From Incurvaria masculella (taxonomy: Eukaryota > Arthropoda > Insecta > Lepidoptera > Incurvariidae): a DNA stretch of 64,000 bases. A model generated the notes under the pieces. It saw only the letters and a list, made by a program, of their open reading frames with translations, was not told the origin of the DNA and searched no databases. This document shows positions 1-12,200 of this stretch, in pieces. Within the stretch, counting starts at the first letter, position 1. Each line of letters starts with the position of its first letter. Made by a program: the position numbers and the translations under genes. The stretch covers positions 7,936,001-8,000,000 of the forward strand of contig OX335650.1 in NCBI GenBank assembly GCA_946894095.1, read 5' to 3'.

Positions 1-179
1 CGGGAAAATATTTATAGCCTGCTGTAAGAAAAGAATTGAGGAAATGAAAATTACTATTTAAGGTAAATAATATTTGCGGCGCCACTTATAACGGGTGATC
101 CAGGGGCGCCAGGGTCTGTGGCGGCGACATGCGCTCGCGCCGTGGCGGGCGAACAACAAAATGGCTGCCTTTTTTTTAT

Positions 180-590
180 GCGGACTGATATGGATGGCTA
201 ATACCACACAACTACCGTCATGGTCAATACACGACATTCCCGAAGGAATTAGGTGCCATGCCAGGACCTTCCCTTTATGAGCACGGCTACATTGAACTGG
301 ATGGAAAACACGGACAATTTTTCATTGCCGCTTCGACCATCTTTCATCCAATGCGATGGTACCAACCCGGGCGGGCTTAAACCCTACCACCTAGGGGACC
401 TACAGTTTTACATGGATTCCGAACGATGGAGCAGCTCGCATTCGTGACGAAATGCACTTATCGAACTCAGAAAGAGAAAGACCGTGGTGCATGTCGGAAT
501 TGAACCCAGACCTCTGGTACGCTAGGCCAGTCCCCGCGCCACTAGGCTACGAGCCGCTCCGCCTGTCGTGTCCCTCTCCCATTGCCTCTG
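180..590 (-). mobile_element. tRNA-derived SINE, near full length
   Basis: Read on the minus strand it starts with an A-box-like TAGCCTAGTGGCG and a B-box-like GGGTTCAATTCC, then a long body ending near the ATTAGCCATCC block. RNA polymerase III promoter boxes identify the head. The same family recurs at least a dozen times in the window. Confidence 0.8.
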
Positions 591-904
591 TAGTCATCTG
601 ATTTTCAGTAGCATAGCGTCGAAGTTTAAGGGAGACAGAATCCTTGAATTGCTGAGTGGTAGAAAGAGACTGTACCAATGTTCGGGGTTTGTTGTTTTGT
701 TTCTAGAAGAATTTTGACGGTTGGTTCCCGAAACGTGTACTTTTCTATTATGTAGATAAATATAAATGTCCATTGTGAGTATGCATTGGCACTGACATTG
801 TTCTGAAGACTACCGTAAGTGTAGTTCAAGCACGACATGACATAAAAATATTGATGTTTGCCTAAAAATTAAAATGAACAAAGTAAAAATTTTTAACATT
901 AAAG

Positions 905-1018
905 TTGTTCTTCGCTGTGTTTTGTTTTGCTGAACTGGCGAATGTTAAAATATGCCAAATCGGAGTGCCGTGTACTGTGTCTATGGATGGTGAATAAACA
1001 ATACAATACAATAGGATT
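905..1018 (+). mobile_element. LINE 3' end fragment with (CAATA)n tail
   Basis: CTTCGCTGTGTTTTGTTTTG and TGAATAAACAATACAATACA are shared with 53500-53650. The AATAAA followed by a microsatellite tail suggests a retroposed 3' end. Confidence 0.65.
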
Positions 1019-1149
1019 TTGCTAAGAACTGAAAAAGTCCGACAAACCTTTTTTTTTTGCTCTCCAGAAAAAAAATCGCTTTATTTCATAAAAAAATGCT
1101 GCATTTTTGTTTGCCTTTTGCCCTTCCTTTGCTTCTGAGCGTAATCCTG

Positions 1150-1285
1150 CTGCGAGTCTTCGCGACTATCCCCGATTTCCAGCTACCTGAAATCCGAAAG
1201 TTACCTTTCGGTTGCATTGCATATTTACATGGTAACCAAAATATTACTCTGGATTTTTTGTAGCTGGAGATAGTGAAAATGGGCG
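1150..1285. repeat. Short hairpin element, copy 1
   Basis: CTATCCCCGATTTCCAGCTAC and, inverted, CTATCTCCAGCTAC. A relative with the same logic is at 48738-48835 (CTACCTCCAGCTAT and inverted CCACTTCCAGTTAT). Confidence 0.55.
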
Positions 1286-1319
1286 TATAAGAGCAGTAAC
1301 GGACATTGATTGAATAAAA

Positions 1320-1970
1320 AAAAAATTACAAAAAAAAAATAACCGACTTCAAAGAAAATGCATATTTTTTTTACTTTTTAGTGGTTTTTCTTAGAAGTCG
1401 GTAATTTTTTTGTATTTTTTTATTTGTTTATTTTTAGTGAATCTGAAGTACAGTAAACCAAAGGTTAAATGATACACTTCCGGTTAAACGTAAAAATAAA
1501 TGGTGTTTAAATACAACCTCTGATTCAATGTTGTGAGGGTTTTGTTTACTCAGTAGCTAGTAGACATCCTCACCTATGTTTGAATCTATACTCCACACTA
1601 TAATTGTTTCCAAAAGTCAAAGTATTTCGACTGTTCATCTTTTCATTCAACCGGATGTGTATCCTAAACTCTTTGTTCGACTGTACACTAACTAATTTGT
1701 ACACGTCCATTCCAATAAAAAAAAAACGAAATCGGTTGGCGTGATATTGAGTTATTCGTCCATTTGTCGCGCACATATTTAATGCAAATTTAAGACTTAT
1801 TATCAGAACAATACCAAATTGAAATGGTACCACACGGGAAGCACTAGCTTTCAAATAAAAAAATAATTCACCAAATTCAAACAAAATCGGTTCACCCAGG
1901 CGGTAAGAAACATAAAAAAAATACAGTCGAATTGAGAACCTCCTCCTTTTTTCAAGTCGGTTAAAAATTA
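1320..1970 (-). mobile_element. Second copy of the hairpin-ended repeat (short hairpin, no TTAGG)
   Basis: On the minus strand it starts AACCGACTTGAAAAAAGGAGG and shares the body with 21758-22140. It ends in a short hairpin at about 1340-1405 with ACCGACTT and AAGTCGGT arms. A further fragment is at 11190-11245. Confidence 0.78.
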
Positions 1971-1972
1971 AA

Positions 1973-2130
1973 ATAAATTAATAACTTCGTCTATAGAGAA
2001 TAGCTCGCATTGTGGGGTTAGTAAGAGCCGAAACGATGGAGTCAATATCAGCCGTCATTGATTTTAATACAGTTAAAAGAAATTAATAACTTCGTCTATT
2101 GAGAATAGCCCGCATTGTTTGGTAGGGCCT
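1973..2130 (+). repeat. Direct repeat of about 48 bp, two copies 107 bp apart
   Basis: AATTAATAACTTCGTCTATA followed by GAGAATAGCTCGCATTGT at about 1973, and again with small changes at about 2080, just upstream of the CpG island. Confidence 0.8.
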
Positions 2131-2223
2131 TCTGCAACGACGCAGCGACACACGCATTGTGCCGCCGCCCGCCCACACGCCGGCCGCCCAGCAACTCTAG
2201 CCGAGTCACGTTTCCAGTGAAAT

Positions 2224-2342
2224 TCAGTCGCAGCCTGCGCCCCGCCGAGTGGAGTCGAGCGCGAAGTGGGGGAAGGCTGCCGGCTCCGCGCGAACTCGCC
2301 TCTACATGTGGAGCGCGGGCGGAACGTAGTTTTTAGTCCGAA
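2224..2342 (+). promoter_or_regulatory. Candidate TSS (initiator) and non-coding first exon of the NSUN7-like gene
   Basis: This is a GC- and CpG-rich island in AT-rich surroundings. It contains TCAGTC at 2224-2229, which fits the arthropod initiator, and ends in a donor-like AAG/GTGTAA near 2339-2345. The next plausible acceptor is GGGCAG at 3065-3070, just upstream of the ATG at 3100. I infer a 5' UTR exon of about 115 bases spliced to the first coding exon. No TATA box is seen. Confidence 0.4.
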
Positions 2343-3070
2343 GGTGTAACATTACCTATGGATTATTCATGGAAATTATTAATACGAAACAAAGCTAAAA
2401 TAAGTAGAATTATGGAATTACAGATTTTCAGAATCATTAAAAAACTTATTGGTCCAGTAAATCTCTTGAAATTTAGCGATAGTTATTATTTGATGAAATG
2501 TAAGAACCCTATAATTGATGGAAAGGATCTAACTATTCGCATCAAAATATGGTAAATGATTATATAGTTATAAGCGACGCCAGACGTAGAATTTGATTAG
2601 AATAAGTGTTGAATCTTTTATTACCTCCATAGTTTCTGTAACCTTACAAACTATATTTTTGCAGTAACGTGATGAATAAACACAATATTGGAAATCTGGT
2701 CAATATCCGTAGGTATTTTTAAACCTATATATTATGTGTGGCTAATACGCCTAAGTTCCGTATGTATACAATTATTTGCTATCTAATTAAGTACATAGTA
2801 CATATTGCATCAAAATTCGATAAGGAGATATAATTCTTCCTCACGAAAATGTCAGTTTTGGGGGCGTTAGTAATACGCAGCCTTTAATGTGACATTGGTT
2901 TTGTTTCCGTTGTTTTCCGTTAATAGAAAGGCACATCTGTTAGACATGTAAAATGCTCAGTGTTGAGCTTCAAAGACACCTAGGAAAATAAAATAAAGAC
3001 CAAATTCTGAGTTCGCGCTACAGCCTACAGAGTTACTTACGCAACTCAAGCAATAATGGTAATTGGGCAG

Positions 3071-3222
3071 CGAGTGCGCGGGCGGGCGCGGCGGAGGCGA
3101 TGGCGGCTCAGCAGAGCGGCGCGGGCTACGACCCGAGCGCCATGTGGATCGCGCTGAGCGAGTATGGCGAAGGAAACATCTTCGCGATCTACCCGCAGCT
3201 GCTGGCCGAGCTCTTCCTGCAG
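3071..3222 (+). CDS. NSUN7: NSUN7-like exon 1 (first coding exon)
   Basis: The acceptor is GGGCAG and the ATG is at 3100 inside a GC-rich stretch. The frame also stays open upstream of the ATG, so the exact start is uncertain; a second Met lies at 3145. The donor is CAG/GTAACC, phase 0. It encodes an N-terminal segment with MWIALSEYGEG and IYPQLLAELF that I cannot place in the NSUN fold. Confidence 0.6.
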
Positions 3223-6200
3223 GTAACCCCAGCCTGAACTTCTCGTAACAATCGAAGCAAAAGCAGATATTTCGAGAGAAAGTGTTGAGCGAACGAACAC
3301 CCCTTGCACCGACCAGTGTATTCCCCCATTACAGTTTTTTTCTGAACTGGTCTTTAACGCCTTCATAAATTAAAAAATACGAAACGAAATGTGGTCTTAC
3401 GCCGCTAATATTTCGTTTTTTTATCGCTTTCAAAGATTTAAGTCCAAATAATTTGATTTTAAGTAAGTGGAAAAGGCAATCGACTTAGTTGGTAACGATA
3501 ATAGTTCATTACTTCTCTCTTAGATCTAGACCTTGAATAAAAAGCTACCCAGAAGCAAGCTTAAATTATTACAGTAGTATTCAGAGTGGGCGAACTAACT
3601 GTAATGCGGGATTATCGCCGGACTAAATAGCACTTTTGTATGGTTAGTCCAGTGCTAGTCCACGTACTAAAATTTGATAGTTTACTCGGAATACGACTGT
3701 TAGACATTAGTGTACCTGTGTAGAAGGAACTTACGTACAAACGGCATCCCTAGACGCCACAGACTTTGATTCACATACGTTTTCCTTGCAAATCCCAATG
3801 CCTACTGTGGCGCCGAGGGTTATGCGCTCTGTACTTCGACTTGGGTTTGCTCAAAAAATTTAACATTATCGCGCTAGTAAGAGTATAAGTAGCTAAGTAA
3901 GAAAGTAACTAAGTAGTAATAGACTATGATTCGTGGATTGGTGCTGTGACTGAAATTACACTTTTTAACAGTAATGATACATTATTTGGCAGGAGGAGGA
4001 TGCCAGGGCGCGCGGAGAGGGCGAGGCGGCCGAGTTGGAGCGACTCGTGCTGCCCAGCGACCCTGAATGGCGGCTCAAGCAGTACTTCAAATTGGTCGCC
4101 CTACAGCGGGGTTGCAGCGAGTGAGTACCTTCCTCTAGCTGCAGTCGCTCGAGTTCGAGGAGTCGTTCTGTCCAGCGACCCGGAGTGGCGGCTCAAGCAG
4201 TACTTCAAATCGGTCACCCTACAGCGGGATTACAGCGAGTGAGTACCGCACTCTAGGTGCAGGCGCTCGAGTTCGAGCGACTCGTGCTACCCAGCGACCC
4301 GAATGGCGGCCCAAGCAGTACTTCAAATCGGTCGCCCTACAGCGGGTTTATAGCGAGTAAGTACCGCACTCTAGCTGCAGGCGCTCGAGTTCGAGCGACT
4401 CGTACTTTTTAGCGACCCGGAGTGACGGCTCAAGCAGTATTTAAAATCGGTCGTCATACAGCGGGGTTGCAGCGAGTAAGTACCGTACCCTAGATGCAAG
4501 CGGCCGAGTTGGAGCAACTCGTACTATCCAGCGCCACAGAGTGACGGCTCAAGCAGTATGTACCTACTTCAAATTAGTCGCCCTACAGCGAGGTTTCAGC
4601 GAGTCAGTACTAGTCGTGGGCGTTTCCACTGGTTTTCGAAAACGTTAGTAACAACAATGCTGATGCCGATAGCCGTTAGCGGAAACGGTTTCAAAAATAA
4701 ATGAAAGAAAACTCCCCCTCCCTTCTTTCCCCACCCTTTTTTTTTTTTTTTTTTTGGCTGGACCTGAATGGGTATAATGACATCTAGCACGGTTCGATCA
4801 TCTCACATGAATTGTGAATTTCGAGTGCAGTGACCTGTATTCAAAAATCAAGAAGAAGAAGAGAAAAAATCCAAAAATCAAGAATGAGGTTTTGTTACTA
4901 TGTAGTTATCGCAAACAATTAAGAAGTCAGACAAAACTTTTTATCCTCGACAAAATAATCCCCAGAAATAATATAACACAAATGATAAATAAACATAAAT
5001 ATTTATAATTTATTTCATATGCCTATTAGCATTTAGAAATACTAATCGTTGGACTTTTTCTGTAAGCAAACCACAACGGCGGTCGTTAAGAATGTAGCCC
5101 CTCTTCGACTACAGTGCGCACTGCGCGCGCGCATTACAGTTTCGGCGGTAACCCCAGTTGCGAGAGTCGCCGGCTACAAGCCGCAACGAAGTAATTATTA
5201 TATTACTACCTATTACTCGTAACCCCAGTTACGAGAGTCGCCTGCTTCAAGCCGGTTACGGCTACATTGCGCGAGCGAGACAGTCGCGGCTGGCGGGTCG
5301 TTGCGTCTAGACGTCTCGCAACCTACGGGCTTTCGTTGGCGCGCCGCGTGCGCGATCCACGAAACGCTACAAGAAACTTGTAGCGGCCATACTGCTCGGC
5401 GTAAAATGAATACTTCGTTTTTACACTAGTAACCGTTTACAAACCCATTTCTCATTTCTCATCCCACGACTAGTCAGTACCGTTAGCTGCAGGCGGCTCA
5501 GAGCGACTCGTGTCAGTCGATCAATCAGTATTGAAAACCTGTTGCATGACATGTTGCATATTTTATATTAATGAGTCAAAAAAATAATGTAAATCATTCA
5601 ATTGGAAGACAATCAAGACCTTTCCTGCACGCAACTTTGCTTTACGTGCATAACGTTGGAACAACCCATTTCACCACCCTAACCGGTGTTGCTAACCTAC
5701 TTTTGACGTGCACACCGGCTCGAGGCGGAGATTGCATTTGATTGAGATATTGCACGTAAAGTTCAAACGGTGCTAGATAAGTTTGTATAGTTATTGCGTT
5801 TCATGATAAATGTTTGTAACCGGCTAGAGATTATTTTGGAAATTCATATGGATTTGATACACATATGACAGTTACTTTACTGTCGCATCGAATATTGATT
5901 TATTTTGAAATCTGTATGTCAAGTCTATTAACCTCAAAAGTTATTCAGGTATTTACATCAAGTATTATGTCGTAAAACCAAAGATTTAGATAAATATATT
6001 AGATAAGCCTTTCAAACCCAAAATGCTTTGAAAGTTCTCACTTCACGCACAGGTCTTATACGAAAGCACAACCCGCTTGGCTGTCACAGAGTGACGTTGG
6101 TGTGCCACATCTCTCATCAGCACATTAGTTCATGACATGTTTTGACATTCGTAGTTGTGACTTGCAAGGCGACGACAAATCTATTGATTTAGATCTTGGT

Positions 6201-9200
6201 AAAAACGATTTGCAAAAGTTTTCTGGAGCATACGCATTCTCACTTTAGAACGCCGCACTAAATAGGTCATGCATGACCGATTCGGTGAGGCAGGGCTCAG
6301 CGTGCACGTCACTCACACGGCACGCGACCCTGCGGAAACGTTCGACTCGCATCGCTGTTCGATTACGGGTGCTACAAATATGCTGGCTGCGACACAACGT
6401 ATCCGACGCATGCAACGAGAGCGGCCGTGTCGGAACGCATTGTCAATTACGTTAGGATACCTTCATACCTTGGCGAATTAGTAAACTCTGATAAAAAGAG
6501 ATGATATAAAAAATACCGGCCAAGTGCGAGTCGGACCCGCACACGAAGGGTTCCGTACCATTATACAAGATTTTACAGAAATAAATCAGGTCTCTTGTAT
6601 GGTGGCCCCCTTTAATTTTTATTTGTTTTTTAATTTTACTATTTGTCGTTATAGCGGGAAAAGAAATACACACTTTGTGATAATTTCAGCTGTCTACCAA
6701 TTACGGTTCATGAAATACAAGATTATATTACTAAACATGACACATTGATTACTATGTGCTGAATTAGACTGATATTTGATGTGTTTCAAAAACTCATGGA
6801 TTTTTTACGCTTCGGGGTTTTTTGCTGGCATTTCTTGATCGCTTAACCCGTTTTTGAGGAGGCAGCCGTTCGCCCGTAGCCGTGAGTTTTTTCAAATATG
6901 TTAACATAAAAAGTGTTATGATATTTGAAACTTCTTTGGGCGCGTTTTGAAAAACATACAAGAGCGTCTGTAACGAAGTTACGCGTGCCGTATTACACAT
7001 CATTTATTTAAATGCAGAATTATTAATAATCTCCCTTTCGTACCTCCACCGACGACTTGCTACTTACGTAGCACTCCTTGTGAGTTACGATGTGTAGCCT
7101 ACTGGCCGATTTTGAAAGGCGTAAAACATCGTGGAATTTATTTTTGGTGTCTCCTTAAATTTATGAAATCTAACTGGAAATGCTTGGCTAATTGACTTGG
7201 CTAAGAGACAGGACCTCTGGAATATCTCACCTCATTTACTTAAATCTATAGGTCATGTCATCATAGAACCATTAAAAAATGTGGTTAATGAATGCATAAG
7301 AGAAGGTTCATTTCCAGACTCCTTGAAGATAGCAAAGGTCATCCCTCTGTACAAAAAAGGTGCTCATTGTGACATTGCAAATTATCGTCCAGTATCACTT
7401 TTACCGATTTTCAGTAAGGTGTTTGAAAAAGTAATAGAGATGAGACTTAATAGTTTTCTATCCGAAAATAATATATTAAATAGTAAGCAATATGGTTTTC
7501 GTAAGGGTATGTCTACCAGTGATGCTATAGCTGCTATGGTAAAATCAGTAATGACAGCTTTGGACGGCTTGGAAACATACTTATGGTATGTTTTGCGACC
7601 TATCCAAAGCTTTTGACTGTGTAAATCACAACATATTGATGATAAAATTAGATCATTATGGTATTAGAGGAAAGGAATTAGATCTGTTTAAATCATACTT
7701 TTGTAATAGGCAGCATATTTGTTACGTGCAAGGTATAAAATCAAACACAGAACCCATCAGCATGGGAGTACCACAGGGGTCTATTTTGGGTCCTTTGCTC
7801 TTCCTCATTTATGTTAATGATATTTATGGTTGCATATCGAACAATGTAGAATTGGTGATGTTCGCTGATGATATTTCTCTTGTTTTAGATAATATAAATA
7901 TATATTTGTTGCGGGAGTCGCTTGTAACTACTATTGCTTCCCTTCATTCATGGTTTCAGAGTAATAATTTGCTGCTTAATGTTAACAAAACCAATTTAAT
8001 GCACTTTGCTCTAGGAACAAATAGACGTATGTTAGATAATACAATGGTCAACGATATGTCCCTAAATATGGCAAATGAAATCAATTTCCTGGGCGTGATG
8101 TTTGATAATAAGCTAACATGGAAAGCACATATAGATAAACTAGCTGGTAAACTTAGTGCAGCATGCTACGCTATCAAAAAAATAAAGGAATTATGTGGAA
8201 TCCAAGCAGCCAAGGCTGTCTATTATGCTTATTTTGACAGTCTCATGTCATATGGCCTGATGTTTTGGGGAAATGCATCCGATGCAAATCGTATATTTTT
8301 ATTGCAAAAAAGAGCCTTGCGAAATATCTTAACCATGAGAGTCAGGGACTCGTGTAGAAATGTTTTTAAGGAACTTGGGATTATGACACTCGCAAATAAG
8401 TATATTTACCAAAATATCATATATGCAAAAAAAAAACAATAGAAATGTCTACCCTTAACTCTGATGTACATGACCATGATACTAGAAATAAGTTTAATAT
8501 ACAATGTACCAAACACAGACGAGCTAAAACTTCAAAAAGCTTTATTTACAATAGTGTTAGATTTTACAACAAATTACCTGTAGAAATTAGAAATTTGCCT
8601 CTTAATAAATTTAAAAATAAGATAAAATTAGTGCTACTTAATAAAGAGTATTACAATTTGAACGAGGCTCTCTATGATAAAACCCTCTTTAGTGATTTAA
8701 TATTCTAGGACAAGTACGTAATTGTACAATTTATATTAATTTTATTTTGACATTGACACTACCAATGGTAGTATTTTGTATATATTATATTATATTGACT
8801 TGATACACTTTATCTGTATCAAAATTGACGAGGGCTCTGTACACCCGACATAGCTGTTAAGTTGACGAAGGCGTTTACACCCGAAATAAATACTCAATAT
8901 GTATAATGATTAGGTTATTAAGTTAAGTAATTTCTTTATTAATTAAGACTTTTCACATTGTGGGTTGTTGTTTCCTCATAGTCCTTAGTTCTTTGCTCCA
9001 GACCGTTCTACCAATGTAAGTTTGGCAGTAGCATTTAGGTATGAAATCATAATTGTGTTATATCATTTATGTGGACGAAAAAAAAAGACCAAAAAAAAAA
9101 CATAATTTATAGACCAGTGAAGTTTCTTTGCGGGTTCTTCTTCACTGGTTGATCGAATCCGCGGATCAATCAAATTGTGACATGACTTAGTGTAGTTTTA

Positions 9201-12200
9201 CTACCAGAAGTTGAATAAATAAATGAAATGAAATGAAATAATGCCGCGTCCACTGTCATAATACACAACGGATGGAAACCAGGTACCATGCCGGGACCTT
9301 TATGTAACTGGCTACATTGAACTGGATGGAAAACACTTACAATATGAATCACCGCTTCTATCCTTCATTCAGTGCGATGGTTCCGAAGTAGGCGGCCATA
9401 CCCTAATAAGTAATGACCGAGAATTAAAACCTGATTATGAAAAACATGATAAAAACGAACTGAAGAAACATTTTTGTAGAGTCTGAGAACTTTACAAGAA
9501 TTTATCGTCAGTGAATTCCAAAGAAGTTGATCCACACGTAAGGCTGATTCTTCGCACGCGCGAAAATGTTGATCCTGGTGATAAACCCACTGTATCCATC
9601 AAATTGCGTGAGTGCCTACAAAGTTGCCGATCACGAAATCTGAAACTTTCGAATAAAGTTTTTACTTTCGATGTTTGTTTATAACTTTTTACAGCCTTTA
9701 CGGAATTCGACGATTGAACCGATGTTGTGGGTTTTATTTAAAAGTATGTTTTTTTAGTGACGACCAGTCTTTGGTCCATAGATGTTCGATACCACAGGTT
9801 TACAATGTCAAGGGCTGGGTAAATCGGGGTATGGGAGCCAGAAATGGTATGCTTGATGATGTTTTTTTATACGTCAACAATATATTTTAATATTTTATTA
9901 TCTGGAATCCGTAGTACGCGGCACTTTCGTGCAGCTCCATTACCAGCGTCAATAATATTATGTTAAAAAAACACGTTCTGAGTTAAATTCTGCCGATCCG
10001 ATTTTTTTTTATTATCGGTATTTATAAAGTCTAGATATCTTTACAAACAAACGTGGGTTCAAGCATCCTCCATAAATGTTTGGGTATAGTTATCGACCTG
10101 ATTATCGTGTAAACGAACATCGGTTAAGGGAGTAGGTTATCGATTAGCCTATGGCTAGACACTCTGTAGACAATCAGCTATCTCTCGCCAACCAATTACC
10201 AGCCGGACGATCACTCTCATAAGACAAAGACGTCACGTCTACAGAAACGATCTTGAGGGTAAGACAAATCACGTTAATTAGGAAATGATTGCCTGAACAG
10301 TTGAGAGCAGATTAATGCTACGATACAATTATTAAGAAATAGAGAAGATAATGATTTTCTACTCTAGAGCGCTGACTACACTGGCTACACTGCTCACCGA
10401 ATGTTCTGCTCCGACGTGCTTTATCGCGCGACTGCGATCAGGCGGCAGTGTGGCTGGTAGCGACGCAACTGCAGCACTATCATCGCGACGTAGATCAACA
10501 TGCCCATGTATCACGCGGTTGTCTTCCGGAACGCAAACGCATAGAACTAGGATGTACTGTGCCCACGTGCAAGCTTGTCGCAGGTATCTTCTCTTTTATA
10601 GAAGAAGAAGAAGAGATGTGCTTCCTTAACGTGTACGCACAGACCTCGCATGCGCGCGCAGTACATGCTAATTCACGCAAATTTAACCTAAGCAAATAAA
10701 AGTGTAATTTGTCCATGAAATGCCTATAAAATTCCATAATTAATAGAAAAAATAATTAATCATGGAGTATGAAGATTTACAGGTACAACTGGTTCGGTTG
10801 TCATATCGACAAGACTGTTTAAAGTAGAAATAATAAGGACGATTACTGATCAACATTATTTATTTGTTCCTTTGGCCGTTGAGATCATCGTTATTGTTAG
10901 TTAGAACCATAAACAATGAATTAATTCACGGAGACAAATTTTCCGTAGATTTTCTTATCCATAGGCTAAGCATTGTCACCCAAAGAAGAAATGCGGAAAG
11001 TAATGCATTCGATACCATACTTTTAAGCACAGAGAGGTATTGTATTTGGATTCTTGACACTTCTTCTCTCCGAGCCCCTTGAGATTAGATTGAATTTAAA
11101 CTCTGAAACTGTAAACCGAACAGCTCCCAAATTTAATTCTGCGTTTAATTGATGTTTAATTTTACGCAGTTTTTTGTATTTATAAAAAAAAAAACGACGA
11201 ATTGACCTCTGACCTGACTCCTCCTTTTTTTAAGTCGGTTAAAAAGATGGTTATGTAGATATTTCTGTTTGTTCAGTTAAGTAATTTCTGCCTTTTTGAT
11301 CTTCTAGATGGAATCCAAGCATTATACAATTGCGCGTAATAGCTTAATAGATATACGATGGCAGGCATAATCCCCTTATGGGATCTCTTGGATAAAGATG
11401 GGTTGCCCTTTATACCATTACCATTTAGATTATGGCATATTCTGAAAAAAAAAAAAACAAAACATATTTAAAAACCAAATAAAATTGACGCATTGGGACG
11501 TCAACAATAATTGAACACCCAAACCTGTGATCCAGATAATTTCGGAAACGTTTCCAATCAATAAATTTATCTCAAATGCCGTATTGGAACGTTATTGCGA
11601 GTATATACCAGTCAAGTGCTTAAACTATAAAATAAAAAAAAACATTTCCTATTACGTTGTCTGGCACCGACTCTGCAAGCGATCCAATCTGTAAATCCAA
11701 TCTGCAACCGATAAAAGTGGAAGAAAAATACCTGAAAAAACTGAATCAAAAACGATTTACACACCACAAACTAAATAATGAATGATTAGAATAAACCATT
11801 ACAGCATCAAACTGTTTTGAAAACAATAAATATAGCCAAGGATATAAAGTATGTGTAGATGCTTTTAAATCTTCCAAAAAATACACCTTTTATTAGTAAA
11901 TATGATGATGTGAACCTTGTACCGTCCGCGCAGTGACTCCGAAGAAGTCAAGAAGCCTGTACGCGAGGACGTGGGCGAAGAGTGGGGGATGTGGCCACCG
12001 GCCGTCGTCGATCGCGATTCAACTCCCGCGCCGGTCCACATTAAATCGTCACCATCGCCCGAGTGGGATATCGTTGAGGTGAGACCGAGTGCGGTTAAGA
12101 CATGAACGACACCATAGAAGACGTGGGGCGAGGGACTGTTTATCGCTCAGCATTGATCAAGTCGTATAGGCAATTGTAAAAACAATTTACTGAGAGGGTC

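Larger units (their letters stand above)
4620..6510. other. Intron sequence after the exon 2 array
   Basis: Apart from the poly-T tract and the CpG-rich direct repeat at 5.1-5.4 kb I see no exon or element in this part of the intron. Confidence 0.5.
7160..8930 (+). mobile_element. CR1/jockey-type non-LTR retrotransposon, 5' truncated
   Basis: The element keeps the 3' half of ORF2 and a 3' tail with AATAAA-like sequence. No endonuclease domain is present. It sits in the long intron between exons 2 and 3 of the NSUN7-like gene, in the same orientation. The frame is broken twice, near 7590 and in an A-run near 8430. Confidence 0.88.

Noticed and set aside
253..447. Short open frame near the left edge
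   Set aside because: It lies within the SINE and recurs, broken, in other copies.
10351..10737. Cluster of open frames on both strands at 10.4-10.7 kb
   Set aside because: No splice sites in phase, no recognisable motif, and no codon signal distinguishing one strand.
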